A DNA stretch of 64,000 nt from Streptomyces gelaticus (GTDB lineage Bacteria; Actinomycetota; Actinomycetes; Streptomycetales; Streptomycetaceae): contig NZ_BMTF01000015.1 of NCBI RefSeq assembly GCF_014649535.1, forward strand, positions 118,230 to 182,229, read 5' to 3'. The translations under genes and the position numbers were made by a program. Positions within the stretch are counted from its first letter, which is position 1; every line of letters starts with the position of its first letter. Under the pieces are notes generated by a model, which did not search any database, had not been told where the DNA came from, and saw only the letters and a program-made list of their open reading frames with translations. Below, piece by piece: positions 33,877-42,759 of this stretch.

Positions 33877-35694
33877 ATGGCCGTCAATCTGGTCAATGTC
33901 GAGCAGGTCAGCAAGGTGTACGGCACCCGTGCCCTGCTCGACGGAGTGTCCCTCGGGGTGTCCGAGGGAGACCGGATCGGTGTCGTGGGCCGCAACGGCG
34001 ACGGCAAGACGACGCTCATCCGGATGCTCGCCCGGCTGGAGGAGGCTGACAGCGGACGCGTCACCCACAGCGGCGGGCTGCGGCTCGGCGTCCTCACCCA
34101 GCACGACTCGCTCGACCCGCGGGCGACCATCCGCCACGAGGTGATCGGCGATCTCGCCGACCACGAGTGGGCGGGCAGCGCCAAGATCCGCGACGTGCTC
34201 ACCGGGCTCTTCGGCGGGCTGGCCCTGCCGGGCTTCGAGCACGGCCTGGACACCGTCATCGCCCCGCTCTCCGGCGGCGAGCGGCGCCGGATCGCGCTGG
34301 CCAAGCTCCTCATCGCCGAGCAGGACCTCATCGTCCTCGACGAGCCGACCAACCACCTCGACGTCGAGGGCATCTCCTGGCTGGCCGGCCATCTGCAGGC
34401 CCGCCGCTCCGCGCTCGTATGCGTCACCCACGACCGCTGGTTCCTCGACCAGGTCTGCACCCGCATGTGGGATGTCCAGCGCGGCACGGTCCACGAGTAC
34501 GAGGGCGGCTACAGCGACTACGTCTTCGCACGGGCCGAGCGGGAGCGGATCGCCGCGACCGAGGAGGCCAAGCGGCAGAACCTGATGCGCAAGGAGCTGG
34601 CCTGGCTGCGCCGCGGCGCCCCCGCCCGCACCTCCAAGCCGCGCTACCGCATCGAGGCCGCCAACGAGCTGATCGCCGACGTGCCGCCGCCGCGCGACAC
34701 CAGCGAGCTGATGAAGTTCGCCAACGCCCGGCTCGGCAAGACCGTCTTCGACCTGGAGGACGTGACCGTCCAGGCCGGCCCCAAGACGCTGCTCACCCAC
34801 CTCACCTGGCAGCTCGGCCCCGGCGACCGGATCGGCCTGGTCGGGGTCAATGGCGCGGGCAAGACCTCGCTGCTGCGGACGCTCGCCGAGGCGGCCCGCA
34901 CCCAGGGCGACGCACAGCCCGCCGCCGGGAAGGTCGTCGTCGGCAAGACCGTCAGGCTGGCCTACCTCTCCCAGGAGGTTCACGAGCTGAACCCGAACCT
35001 GCGGGTGCTCGAAGCGGTGCAGCAGGTGCGGGACCGGGTCGACCTCGGCAAGGGCCGCGAGATGACCGCGGGCCAGCTCTGCGAGCAGTTCGGCTTCTCG
35101 AAGGAGAAGCAGTGGACCCCGGTCGGCGACCTCTCGGGCGGTGAGCGGCGCCGGCTCCAGATCCTGCGCCTGCTGATGGACGAGCCGAACGTCCTCTTCC
35201 TCGACGAGCCCACCAACGACCTGGACATCGAGACCCTGACCCAGCTGGAGGACCTCCTCGACGGCTGGCCCGGATCGATGGTCGTGATCTCCCACGACCG
35301 GTTCTTCATCGAGCGGACCACGGACCGGGTGATGGCGCTGCTCGGCGACCGCACACTGCGGATGCTGCCGCGCGGGATCGACGAGTACCTGGAGCGCAGG
35401 CAGCGGATGGAGGAGGTGGCCACGCCCTCCGCCGCACCCGCCCCGGCCAAGGAGACGGTCGCACCGGTCTCGGCCCTCTCCCCGCAGGCCGCCCGCGCGG
35501 CGAAGAAGGAGCTCCAGAAGGTCGAGCGGCAACTCGACAAGATCTCCACCCGCGAGACCACGCTGCACGCACAGATCGCGGAGCACGCCACGGACTTCGA
35601 GAAGGTGGCCGGGCTCGACGCCCAGCTGCGCGAACTGGTCGCCGAGCGGGACGAGTTGGAGATGCGCTGGCTGGAACTGGCCGAGGACGCCTGA
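33877..35694 (+). CDS. ABC-F family ATPase
   Basis: The protein is 605 residues from ATG 33877 (MAVNLVNVEQVSKVYGTRALLD), with AGGAG upstream. Two ABC domains without membrane helices carry Walker A GRNGDGKTT and GVNGAGKTS, signatures LSGGERRRI and LSGGERRRL, and Walker B DEPTNHLD and DEPTNDLD. A linker between them is rich in charged residues (about 215-260). The C-terminal helix pair (KKELQKVERQLDKISTRETTL) is Uup-like. ABC-F proteins act on ribosomes. Nothing here identifies a drug, so a housekeeping translation role is more likely than resistance. Confidence 0.93.
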   Translation: MAVNLVNVEQVSKVYGTRALLDGVSLGVSEGDRIGVVGRNGDGKTTLIRMLARLEEADSGRVTHSGGLRLGVLTQHDSLDPRATIRHEVIGDLADHEWAGSAKIRDVLTGLFGGLALPGFEHGLDTVIAPLSGGERRRIALAKLLIAEQDLIVLDEPTNHLDVEGISWLAGHLQARRSALVCVTHDRWFLDQVCTRMWDVQRGTVHEYEGGYSDYVFARAERERIAATEEAKRQNLMRKELAWLRRGAPARTSKPRYRIEAANELIADVPPPRDTSELMKFANARLGKTVFDLEDVTVQAGPKTLLTHLTWQLGPGDRIGLVGVNGAGKTSLLRTLAEAARTQGDAQPAAGKVVVGKTVRLAYLSQEVHELNPNLRVLEAVQQVRDRVDLGKGREMTAGQLCEQFGFSKEKQWTPVGDLSGGERRRLQILRLLMDEPNVLFLDEPTNDLDIETLTQLEDLLDGWPGSMVVISHDRFFIERTTDRVMALLGDRTLRMLPRGIDEYLERRQRMEEVATPSAAPAPAKETVAPVSALSPQAARAAKKELQKVERQLDKISTRETTLHAQIAEHATDFEKVAGLDAQLRELVAERDELEMRWLELAEDA

Positions 35695-35780
35695 CCGTTA
35701 TGGCACGTCAGGTGTGACGGCCGGGGCCCGTGGGGCGGGTGATAGAAAGAAACCTTGCCCGGCGCGGAAGCCGGACCCGT

Positions 35781-35846
35781 CCGCACGAAGGGGGACGTGC
35801 TGATGACCCAGCCGCCCGGCCAGCAACCGCCGCAGGGAGGCTTCGG
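35781..35846. repeat. 66-bp near-identical segment duplicated at 37788-37853
   Basis: The leader and first codons of the first two propeller paralogs (35781-35846 and 37788-37853) differ at only 1 of 66 positions. The segment covers the GAAGGGGGA ribosome site and the start MTQPPxQQPPQGGF. The rest of the genes is clearly more diverged, so this part was either recently converted or is under constraint. Confidence 0.85.
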
Positions 35847-37563
35847 GGCTCCGTACGAACCCCAGCCCGGTTCGTACGGGCCGCCGGCCCAGCCATCCGG
35901 CCAGACCGCCGGTCCGTACGGCACGCAGCCCCCGGGCCCGTACGGCCCGCCCGCGCAGCCGCCCGGTCCGTACGGGCCGCCGCCCGCCCAGCCCGGTCCG
36001 TACAACGCTCCCGCCCAGCCCGGTCCGTACGGCGTGCCCTCGCAGCCCGGTCCCTACGGAGTGCCGTCGCCACCGCAGCCCGGTGGTCCAGCGGGCGGCG
36101 GTGGCGGAGGGTTCTTCCGGGGCAGGCGCGGGGCGGTCGTCACGGCCGCGCTCGCGGTGGTGCTGCTGGCCGGGGGTGGCGTCTGGCTGGCCACTAGCGG
36201 GGGCGGCGACGGGACGGAGCCCACGGCGAAGAAGAGCGCCACCCCCGGGCCGGACGTCTCGCCCACCGGCAGTGGCAAGTCCAAAGGCAAGGACCAGGGT
36301 CCGAGAGACCTCCGTCCGGAGGCCGACGCACTCAACGCCAAGCGCAAGCCGGGCGAGTCGAAGGTCCTCTGGCTCCAGGAGGGCGGCGTCGACCTGCCGC
36401 GCAACGGCTCGGACGTGTACGGCCCCTGGATCGTCGGCGACACCATCGTCAAGGCCATGTTCCACACGCTCTCCGGTTACTCGGTCACCGATGGCCGCCA
36501 GAAGTGGAGCCTTCGCATGCCGGCGGAGCTGTGTGCGGCGCCCTCGCAGCCCACCGCCGACGGCAAGATCGTCCTCGGGGTCAAGTCCGGCCATGGGAAC
36601 CAGGCGTCCTGCGACGCGCTCCAGATGGTCGACCTCACGACCGGCAAGGCCGGCTGGCACAAGACGTACAAGCGCCTGGGCGCCTGGGACGGGCTCTCCG
36701 ACGTCGCGATGGCGATCAACGGCGACACCGTGACCGTGGGGCGCACCAGCAGGACGGATGCCTTCCGGGTCGCGGACGGCAAGGCGCTCTTCGGGAAACT
36801 GCCGGGAAACTGCCAGCCGTTCGGCTTCGCGAGCGGTCCCGTGGCGATCGCCGCCACCAGCTGTCAGACGGCGGCCGACGACCACAAGGAACAGCAGGTG
36901 CAGCGGATCGACCCGGTCACCGGCAAGGTCCAGTGGACGTACCCGGTCAAGAAGGGCTGGCAGGTCGCGCAGTTCTACTCGGTGAGCCCCCTGGTCGTCT
37001 CGCTGAAGCAAGAGGACAAGTGGGCGATCGTCGTGCTCAACGAGAACGGCACCTACCGCTCCCAACTGGTCGGTGGCACCGAGGACTACGTGACGGCGTG
37101 CGACGACGACCTCATCGCCGTGAACAAGAATCTCGACAACTGCATCGGTGTCGCGGCCGACGACCGGGCGGTGTACCTGGCGACGAAGCCCGATGTGGCG
37201 GCCCGCAACCCCAGCAACAAGGTCGTGGCCTTCGATCTGGACACCGGCCGGGCCAAGTGGAAGGCCGCGGCGCCGGCCGGTCAGACGCTGATGCCGATGC
37301 GGATGGAGGGCGGCAGGCTGCTGATGTATCTGTCGGCGGCGAAGAACAAGGGCGGGGGAATCGCGTCCCTCCCGCCGACCGGTGGTACGCCGCAGATGGT
37401 GCTGCGGCACCCGGCGGCCGCCGACGACGTCGAAAGGGGCTTCTCCTCCTTCTCCCGGGTCGCCTATCGGGACGGGCGCAGTTTCCTCGTGGCCACGAGG
37501 ATCAGCGGGATCGACGACGAGGCGGAGAAGACGATGAAGTCGATCGTGGCCTTCGGCAACTGA
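35803..37563 (+). CDS. PQQ-like beta-propeller membrane protein, paralog 1
   Basis: The protein is 586 residues from ATG 35803 (MTQPPGQQPPQGGFG), after GAAGGGGGA. Residues 1-105 are a disordered Pro/Gly/Tyr/Gln-rich cytosolic tail. One helix (about 111-135, AVVTAALAVVLLAGGGVWLATS) follows, then a charged linker. About 400 residues form a PQQ-type propeller outside the membrane, with repeated strand-turn motifs such as VDLTTGKAGWHKT, IDPVTGKVQWTYPVKKGW and FDLDTGRAKWKAA. It has four or more extracytoplasmic Cys. There is no kinase domain, although this architecture resembles sensor parts of Streptomyces membrane kinases. It is first of three tandem paralogs. Confidence 0.82.
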   Translation: MTQPPGQQPPQGGFGAPYEPQPGSYGPPAQPSGQTAGPYGTQPPGPYGPPAQPPGPYGPPPAQPGPYNAPAQPGPYGVPSQPGPYGVPSPPQPGGPAGGGGGGFFRGRRGAVVTAALAVVLLAGGGVWLATSGGGDGTEPTAKKSATPGPDVSPTGSGKSKGKDQGPRDLRPEADALNAKRKPGESKVLWLQEGGVDLPRNGSDVYGPWIVGDTIVKAMFHTLSGYSVTDGRQKWSLRMPAELCAAPSQPTADGKIVLGVKSGHGNQASCDALQMVDLTTGKAGWHKTYKRLGAWDGLSDVAMAINGDTVTVGRTSRTDAFRVADGKALFGKLPGNCQPFGFASGPVAIAATSCQTAADDHKEQQVQRIDPVTGKVQWTYPVKKGWQVAQFYSVSPLVVSLKQEDKWAIVVLNENGTYRSQLVGGTEDYVTACDDDLIAVNKNLDNCIGVAADDRAVYLATKPDVAARNPSNKVVAFDLDTGRAKWKAAAPAGQTLMPMRMEGGRLLMYLSAAKNKGGGIASLPPTGGTPQMVLRHPAAADDVERGFSSFSRVAYRDGRSFLVATRISGIDDEAEKTMKSIVAFGN

Positions 37564-37809
37564 CGGGTACTGAGGCGTAACGGAGGCATTACGGGGCGGT
37601 TCTCCCTTGGGAACAGGGGGTGGACCGACCCGGTGCCCGAGGTGTTGCGGGTGGTACAAAGAAGCCCCGCTCGACTGTCGTAACACCGCGGGATCCATGC
37701 CCGATTCGCTCCTTTCCGGGAAGTTCAGGGGGTTTCGGCCCCGTGGGGTTCCGCGGAATCGCGGGGGAGAACGGAACGGGTACCGGACCGCACGAAGGGG
37801 GACGTGCTG

Positions 37810-39591
37810 ATGACCCAGCCGCCCAGCCAGCAACCGCCGCAGGGAGGCTTCGGCGCGCCGCAGGAACCGCCGCCGGGTAGTCCTCAGCCGCCCCAGGGCC
37901 CGCCGCCCGCCCAGCCGGGCTACGGCTACCCGCAGGCCCCCGGTCAGCCGCCGGGCCAGGCCCCCGGCTACGGCTACCCGCGGCAGCCGGGCCAGGCGCC
38001 CGGACCGTACGGCCAGCAGCCGGGGCCCTACGCCCAGCAGCCGGGCCCGTACGGTCAGCAGCCGGGCCCGTACGGTCAGCAGCCCGGTTACGGCCACCCG
38101 CAGCAGCAGTACCCCGGCGCACCGGCCCCCGGCGGTCCGGGCGGTGGCTCCTCCAAGCGCAAGCCCGCCCTCGTCATCGGTGCCGCGGCCGCCGCGCTCC
38201 TGGTGATCGGCGGCGGGATCTTCCTCGCCACGAGCGGGGGCGACGACGACAAGAAGCCGATCGCGAAGGAGAGCGGGGACGCCGAGCCGAGCACCTCGCC
38301 CTCCGTCAACGAGGGCAGCGGCGAGGGCGACGGCGAGGGCCGCGGCACCGGTGACGACCTCAACGCCGGGCGCAAGGCCGGCGAGGCGAAGGTCCTCTGG
38401 CTCCAGAAGAACGACATCGACCTGCCGCGCAACGGCGCCGATGTGTACGGCCCCTGGGTGGCCGGCGACACGATCGTCAAGGGCATGTACCGCTCGGTCT
38501 CCGGTTACTCGGTGGCCGACGGCAAGCAGAAGTGGACCCTCAAGCTGCCCGCCGACCTGTGCGCGGCGCCCGCGCAGACCGCGGACAACGGCAAGATCGT
38601 CATCGGGGTCAAGAACGGCACCACCGACAAGGCGGACTGCGCGGATCTCCAGATGATCGACCTCAACACCGGCAAGGCCGGCTGGAAGAAGTCGATCAAG
38701 AAGAACGGCACCTGGGACTTCCTGTCCGACATCTCGCTGGCCATCAGCGGCGACACCGTGACGGTCGGGCGCACCGGGAACTCCAACGCCTACCGGGTCA
38801 GCGACGGCAAGGAACTGTTCGGCAAGCCGTCGGGCAACTGCCAGCCGTTCGCCTTCGCCGGCGGGGCCAAGCTGATCGCCGCCTCCAACTGCCGCACCGG
38901 CGACGTCGACAATCCGCAGCACCAGATCCAGGAACTCGATCCGGCCACCGGCAAGCCCCGGTGGACGTACCAGCCCAAGCGCGGCTGGGAGATCGACCGG
39001 GTCTACTCGGTGAACCCGCTGGTGGTCTCGCTGAAGAAGGACAAGGAGTGGAGCGTCCTGTCGCTGAAGCAGAACGGAACCCTCCGCTCGGGCATCGTCA
39101 GCGACAAGGGTGACAAGTTCGCACCGGACTGCGGCAGCGCCTTCGCCATCTTCGGCAAGTCCCTCGACGGCTGCACCGGGGTCGCCGCCGACGCCAACAC
39201 CTTCTACATGGCGACCGCTCCGGACTCCAGCGGCACCGCCCGTACGAACAAGGTCGTGGCGTTCGACCTGAACACCGGCAAGCCCAAGTGGAAGGCCGCG
39301 GCCCCGGCCGAGCGCACGGTGAAGCCGCTGCGCATGGAGGGCGGCAACGTGCTGCTCTACGTGGAGTCCGGCTACGAGAAGGGCGGCGGCATCGCCACCC
39401 TCGCACCGACCGGCGGCGCCCCGCGGATGCTGCTCCAGCACCCCGCGTCGACGGCCGAGATCGAGAACGACTTCTACAACTCGAAGATCGTCTACGCGGG
39501 CGGCCGTTCCTTCATCGCGAGTGGCCGGGTCAGCGCCAGGAACGACAAGGAAGAGCTGGAGACGAAGACCATGATGGCCTTCGGCAACTGA
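37810..39591 (+). CDS. PQQ-like beta-propeller membrane protein, paralog 2
   Basis: The protein is 593 residues from ATG 37810 (MTQPPSQQPPQGGFG); GTG 37804 two codons earlier is an alternative. The layout matches paralog 1: a Pro/Tyr/Gly/Gln tail with GPYGQQP repeats (residues 1-115), one helix (ALVIGAAAAALLVIGGGIFLATS), an acidic linker, then the propeller (LPRNGADVYGPWVAGDTIVKGMY, IDLNTGKAGWKKSIKK, LDPATGKPRWTYQPKRGW). It is collinear with paralog 1 over the whole propeller and is most like it. The intergenic 246 bases suggest its own promoter. Confidence 0.82.
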   Translation: MTQPPSQQPPQGGFGAPQEPPPGSPQPPQGPPPAQPGYGYPQAPGQPPGQAPGYGYPRQPGQAPGPYGQQPGPYAQQPGPYGQQPGPYGQQPGYGHPQQQYPGAPAPGGPGGGSSKRKPALVIGAAAAALLVIGGGIFLATSGGDDDKKPIAKESGDAEPSTSPSVNEGSGEGDGEGRGTGDDLNAGRKAGEAKVLWLQKNDIDLPRNGADVYGPWVAGDTIVKGMYRSVSGYSVADGKQKWTLKLPADLCAAPAQTADNGKIVIGVKNGTTDKADCADLQMIDLNTGKAGWKKSIKKNGTWDFLSDISLAISGDTVTVGRTGNSNAYRVSDGKELFGKPSGNCQPFAFAGGAKLIAASNCRTGDVDNPQHQIQELDPATGKPRWTYQPKRGWEIDRVYSVNPLVVSLKKDKEWSVLSLKQNGTLRSGIVSDKGDKFAPDCGSAFAIFGKSLDGCTGVAADANTFYMATAPDSSGTARTNKVVAFDLNTGKPKWKAAAPAERTVKPLRMEGGNVLLYVESGYEKGGGIATLAPTGGAPRMLLQHPASTAEIENDFYNSKIVYAGGRSFIASGRVSARNDKEELETKTMMAFGN

Positions 39592-39724
39592 CGGCTCACA
39601 AAGCCTTTCGACGGCAGTTCCCGGCCGTCGGAGCCCCACGGCCCATGACCGGCGGCGGCCGGAGTACGACCGACCGCCGCCGGTCCCGTCCCACCGACTC
39701 CCTTTCCCCAGAGGTACGTACGCC

Positions 39725-41623
39725 ATGACGCAGCCGCCCCAGCCGCCCAACGATCCGCCCCAGGGCGGATTCGGCGCCCCGCAGGATCCCCCGCCGGGTG
39801 GATTCGGCGCCCCGACCCCGCCGCCCGCCGACCCGTTGGGCAAGCAGCCGGCCACCCCGCCCGCAGGCGGATTCGGCGCTCCGACACCACCGCCCGCGGA
39901 CGCCCAGCCGCCCGCCGGGGCCCCGCAGCAGCCGGGTCCCGGGTACGGCTATCCGCAGGGTGGACAGCCGGGCTACGGCTACCCGCAGAACCAGCCCCCG
40001 CAGCCCGGTTACGGCTACCCGCAGGCACCCGTGCCCGGCAATCCGCAGCAGGGCTACGGATTCCCGCAGGGCCTGCCGCCCGGCCAGCCGCCGCTGCAGG
40101 GCTACGGCTACGCGACCACGCCGATGCAGCAGCCGCCGCAGCCGCCGCAGAACGGGAACGGCGGCAAGAAGCTCTCCACCCAGATGCAGATCATCGTCGC
40201 CGCTTCGGTCGCCGTGGTGCTGATCGTCGGGGGCGGCATCTGGTACGCCTCCTCCGGCGACGGCGACAAGAAGGACCAGGCCTCCTCGTCCAGCGGCTCC
40301 ACCGAGGGCAAGGACGGCGAGAACGAGGGCGGTGCCGCCCCCGACGGCGCCGGCACGGAGAAGGCACCCGCGGACCCCAAGTCCAAGGTCGCCTTCCAGC
40401 TGCCGCTGCCGAAGGTCACCGACGTCACCAAGGTCGACGGCTCCTGGCTGACCGACAAGGCGTACGTGAAGACCGGTCTGAACGAGATCGTCGCCTACGA
40501 CCCGGCCAAGGGCACCAAGCTCTGGTCCATCCCGCTGGCGGGCCAGGTCTGCGCCGCCTCGCGGCACATGTCCAAGGACTACAAGACCGCGATCGCCTTC
40601 GAGCAGAGCAAGCCGAGCAAGGCGGCCAAGTACCCGCCGTGCAACCAGGTCGGCGCGATCGACCTGAAGACCGGCAAGCTGATGTGGAGCAAGTCGGTGA
40701 CCGCGGCCACCAGCGGTGACGCGGCGGTCAGGTTCGACGAGATCACCCTCAGCGGCACCACGGTCGCCGCGGGCGGAACCGAGGGCGGCGCCGCCTTCGA
40801 CCTGAACACCGGCGCCGAGCGCTGGAAGCCCAAGGCCACCACCGACGGCTGCTACGACAAGGGGTACGGCGGCGGCGAGGCCCTCGCGGTGGTCCGCAAG
40901 TGCGGCACGTACGACGACCCGCAACTCGTCGTCCAGGCGCTGAACCCCACCACCGGGGCCCCGCTCTCCTCGTACAAGATGCCGCCCGGCGTCGACTACG
41001 CGAGCATCGTCTCCACCAAGCCGCTGGTCGTCGCGGCCGATGTCGGCGACACCGCCGGTGACGGCAGCGGCATCTCGGACTTCTTCTCCATCGACGCCTC
41101 CACCGGCAAGCTGCTCACCAGGATCGCGGCGGACGGCGAGAAGTACGCGGCGCGCTGTGCCTCCACCGAGGTCGAGAGCTGCAGCCAGCTGGCCGTCGGC
41201 AACAACCGGATCTACGTGCCGACCGAGGATCACGAGGGCACCGGAGAGTACGGCAACACCAACGAGATCGTCTCCTTCGACCTCACCACCGGCAAGCCGA
41301 CCAGCGACCGGGCCGACGCGGGCAACCGCTACACGATGTTCCCGATCGGCATGGACGGCGGCGACATCATCGCCTACCGGGTCCCCCCGTACGACAAGGG
41401 CGGCCAGGTCGTCTCCATCGACGGCGCCACGTTCAAGCAGACGGTGCTGATGGAGAACCCGAGCGACGGGTCCATCCGGGACGCGGAGACCAGCTTCACG
41501 CCGGACTACTCCGAGTTCCGCTACCGCGACGGGCACCTGTACCTGGCCAGCACGATGGTCAGCAAGCCCCACGGCTCGCTCGACGAGAGCCGCCGACTGG
41601 TGGTCAGCTTCAGCAGGGACTGA
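39725..41623 (+). CDS. PQQ-like beta-propeller membrane protein, paralog 3
   Basis: The protein is 632 residues from ATG 39725 (MTQPPQPPNDPPQGGFGAP). The disordered tail (about 150 residues) has PPPxGFGAPxPPPAD and GYGYPQ repeats. One helix follows (MQIIVAASVAVVLIVGGGIWYAS), then the propeller with IDLKTGKLMWSKSVT, FDLNTGAERWKPKATTDG and FDLTTGKPTSD. It is more divergent from paralogs 1 and 2 than they are from each other. A strong terminator follows, ending the cluster. Function is unknown; a sensor or assembly role at the cell envelope is inferred from the fold. Confidence 0.82.
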   Translation: MTQPPQPPNDPPQGGFGAPQDPPPGGFGAPTPPPADPLGKQPATPPAGGFGAPTPPPADAQPPAGAPQQPGPGYGYPQGGQPGYGYPQNQPPQPGYGYPQAPVPGNPQQGYGFPQGLPPGQPPLQGYGYATTPMQQPPQPPQNGNGGKKLSTQMQIIVAASVAVVLIVGGGIWYASSGDGDKKDQASSSSGSTEGKDGENEGGAAPDGAGTEKAPADPKSKVAFQLPLPKVTDVTKVDGSWLTDKAYVKTGLNEIVAYDPAKGTKLWSIPLAGQVCAASRHMSKDYKTAIAFEQSKPSKAAKYPPCNQVGAIDLKTGKLMWSKSVTAATSGDAAVRFDEITLSGTTVAAGGTEGGAAFDLNTGAERWKPKATTDGCYDKGYGGGEALAVVRKCGTYDDPQLVVQALNPTTGAPLSSYKMPPGVDYASIVSTKPLVVAADVGDTAGDGSGISDFFSIDASTGKLLTRIAADGEKYAARCASTEVESCSQLAVGNNRIYVPTEDHEGTGEYGNTNEIVSFDLTTGKPTSDRADAGNRYTMFPIGMDGGDIIAYRVPPYDKGGQVVSIDGATFKQTVLMENPSDGSIRDAETSFTPDYSEFRYRDGHLYLASTMVSKPHGSLDESRRLVVSFSRD

Positions 41624-41638
41624 GAACGAGCCGCATGT

Positions 41639-41679
41639 GCGCGGGGGTGGTGTCCGGTCTGCGGACACCACCCCCGCGC
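41639..41679. terminator. Hairpin terminator after the propeller gene cluster
   Basis: GCGCGGGGGTGGTGTCCG (41639-41656) pairs perfectly with 41662-41679, giving an 18-bp stem and a 5-base loop, 15 bases after the third paralog. The remaining DNA to the next gene (41680-41924) shows no gene. Confidence 0.85.
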
Positions 41680-41924
41680 GCGTTCGGGAACTCGGGCGCC
41701 TGCCTACCCCCCGGAAAGCGATCCGTGACGGCCGACGGGCAGATCGCAACGGTGACAGTCGGGCATGACGACATGACGCACCATCAACCGGGCCTGAACG
41801 CACGCGGATTCGACGTTCCGGAGCCTTTTGGCGCTAAGGCGCCCATGGCGTCGAGCAAGCGTGTAGCTTGCCGGGTCAGGAAGGCCGGGGGGCCCGGTGT
41901 GCCGGTGCTACGGGGGTGTGCTCG

Positions 41925-42617
41925 ATGGGCGTGCGGCTGATGGTGGTCGATGATCACAGACTGCTCGCCGAGGCGCTGGCCTCGGCACTGAAGCTGCGGG
42001 GCCATCGCGTCCTCGCGGCGGCCGCCCCGACCTCGGGCGCGGCGGAGCTGGTGGTCAGCAGGGCCCCGGAGGTCTGCCTGTTCGGCACCTCGGCGCCCGC
42101 CGAACCCGGCGCCTTCGACCCGATCGTACGGATTCGGCGCGAGCGCCCGCAGGTGGCCGTGGTGGTGCTCGGACCGGTGCCCAGCCCGCGCGGGATCGCG
42201 GCGGCCTTCGCGGCCGGCGCCGCGGGATACGTCCGCCACGACGAGCGCATGGAGGGCGTGGAACGGGCGATGATCAAGGCGCGCGCCGGAGAGGCGGCGG
42301 TGGCGCCGCAACTCCTCCAGGGTGCCTTCGCCGAACTGCTCAATCCCACCGCGGCCCCGGACGACGAGGGGCAGCGGCTGCTCCAGATGCTCACCCCGCG
42401 TGAGATCGAGGTCCTGGTGCGGGTCGCCGAGGGGGAGGACACCCGGCTGATCGCGGCCGGGATGCGGATCGCGCCGAGCACCGCGCGCACGCATGTGCAG
42501 CGGGTGCTGATGAAGCTGGGCGTCGGCTCCCGGCTGGAGGCAGCGGCACTCGCGGCCCGCACGGGGCTGCTGGACCGCGCGGCACCGGCCGACGGGCCGG
42601 CGCGGCCGACCCGCTGA
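41925..42617 (+). CDS. LuxR-family regulator with degenerate receiver domain
   Basis: The protein is 230 residues from ATG 41925 (MGVRLMVVDDHRLLAEALA), preceded by GGGGG. The C-terminal helix-turn-helix is intact (LTPREIEVLVRVAEGEDTRLIAAGMRIAPSTARTHVQRVLMKLGVGS). The N-terminal half is receiver-like with the DD pair, but the phosphorylation site position reads EVCLFGTSAPA, without Asp, and the Lys/Thr switch residues are missing (VVVLGPVPSP). It is therefore probably phosphorylation-independent. It lies just upstream of the gal operon, with a second LuxR gene just after it. No partner kinase is nearby. Confidence 0.88.
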   Translation: MGVRLMVVDDHRLLAEALASALKLRGHRVLAAAAPTSGAAELVVSRAPEVCLFGTSAPAEPGAFDPIVRIRRERPQVAVVVLGPVPSPRGIAAAFAAGAAGYVRHDERMEGVERAMIKARAGEAAVAPQLLQGAFAELLNPTAAPDDEGQRLLQMLTPREIEVLVRVAEGEDTRLIAAGMRIAPSTARTHVQRVLMKLGVGSRLEAAALAARTGLLDRAAPADGPARPTR

Positions 42618-42720
42618 GCCACCCCTCCCCTCCACTCCACACGCAACCGGACACCTGAACGCCGGACGAGCGACGGTCCATGCCGCCCGGCGGGGATCAC
42701 TCGTTGACGCGTTTGTTGAG

Positions 42721-42750
42721 TTGTGGTTCATTGTGTTTGGTTATGTTTGG
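42721..42750 (+). promoter_or_regulatory. Three tandem decamers in the gal operon leader
   Basis: TTGTGGTTCA-TTGTGTTTGG-TTATGTTTGG forms three adjacent 10-bp units with TTRTGKTT in common, on one helical face, ending 9 bases before galT. Direct repeats of this spacing suit a repressor such as a DeoR- or LacI-type protein. The galP1 promoter of streptomycetes is known to be galactose-controlled; the identity of the binding protein is inferred only. Confidence 0.5.
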
Positions 42751-42759
42751 AGGAATCTG

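Noticed and set aside
33877..35694. ABC-F gene as a dedicated antibiotic resistance determinant
   Set aside because: No biosynthetic cluster is nearby and its place among core genes suggests a housekeeping role.
35698..39855. Long minus-strand open frame opposite the propeller paralogs, and a similar one at 13377-15458 opposite MMPL
   Set aside because: Shadow frames of high-GC genes. The plus-strand genes have ribosome sites, signal anchors and recognisable repeats; the shadows have none.
42721..42759. Extension of galT to the TTG at 42721
   Set aside because: The extra residues come from the direct-repeat leader, and GGAGG sits correctly before GTG 42760.
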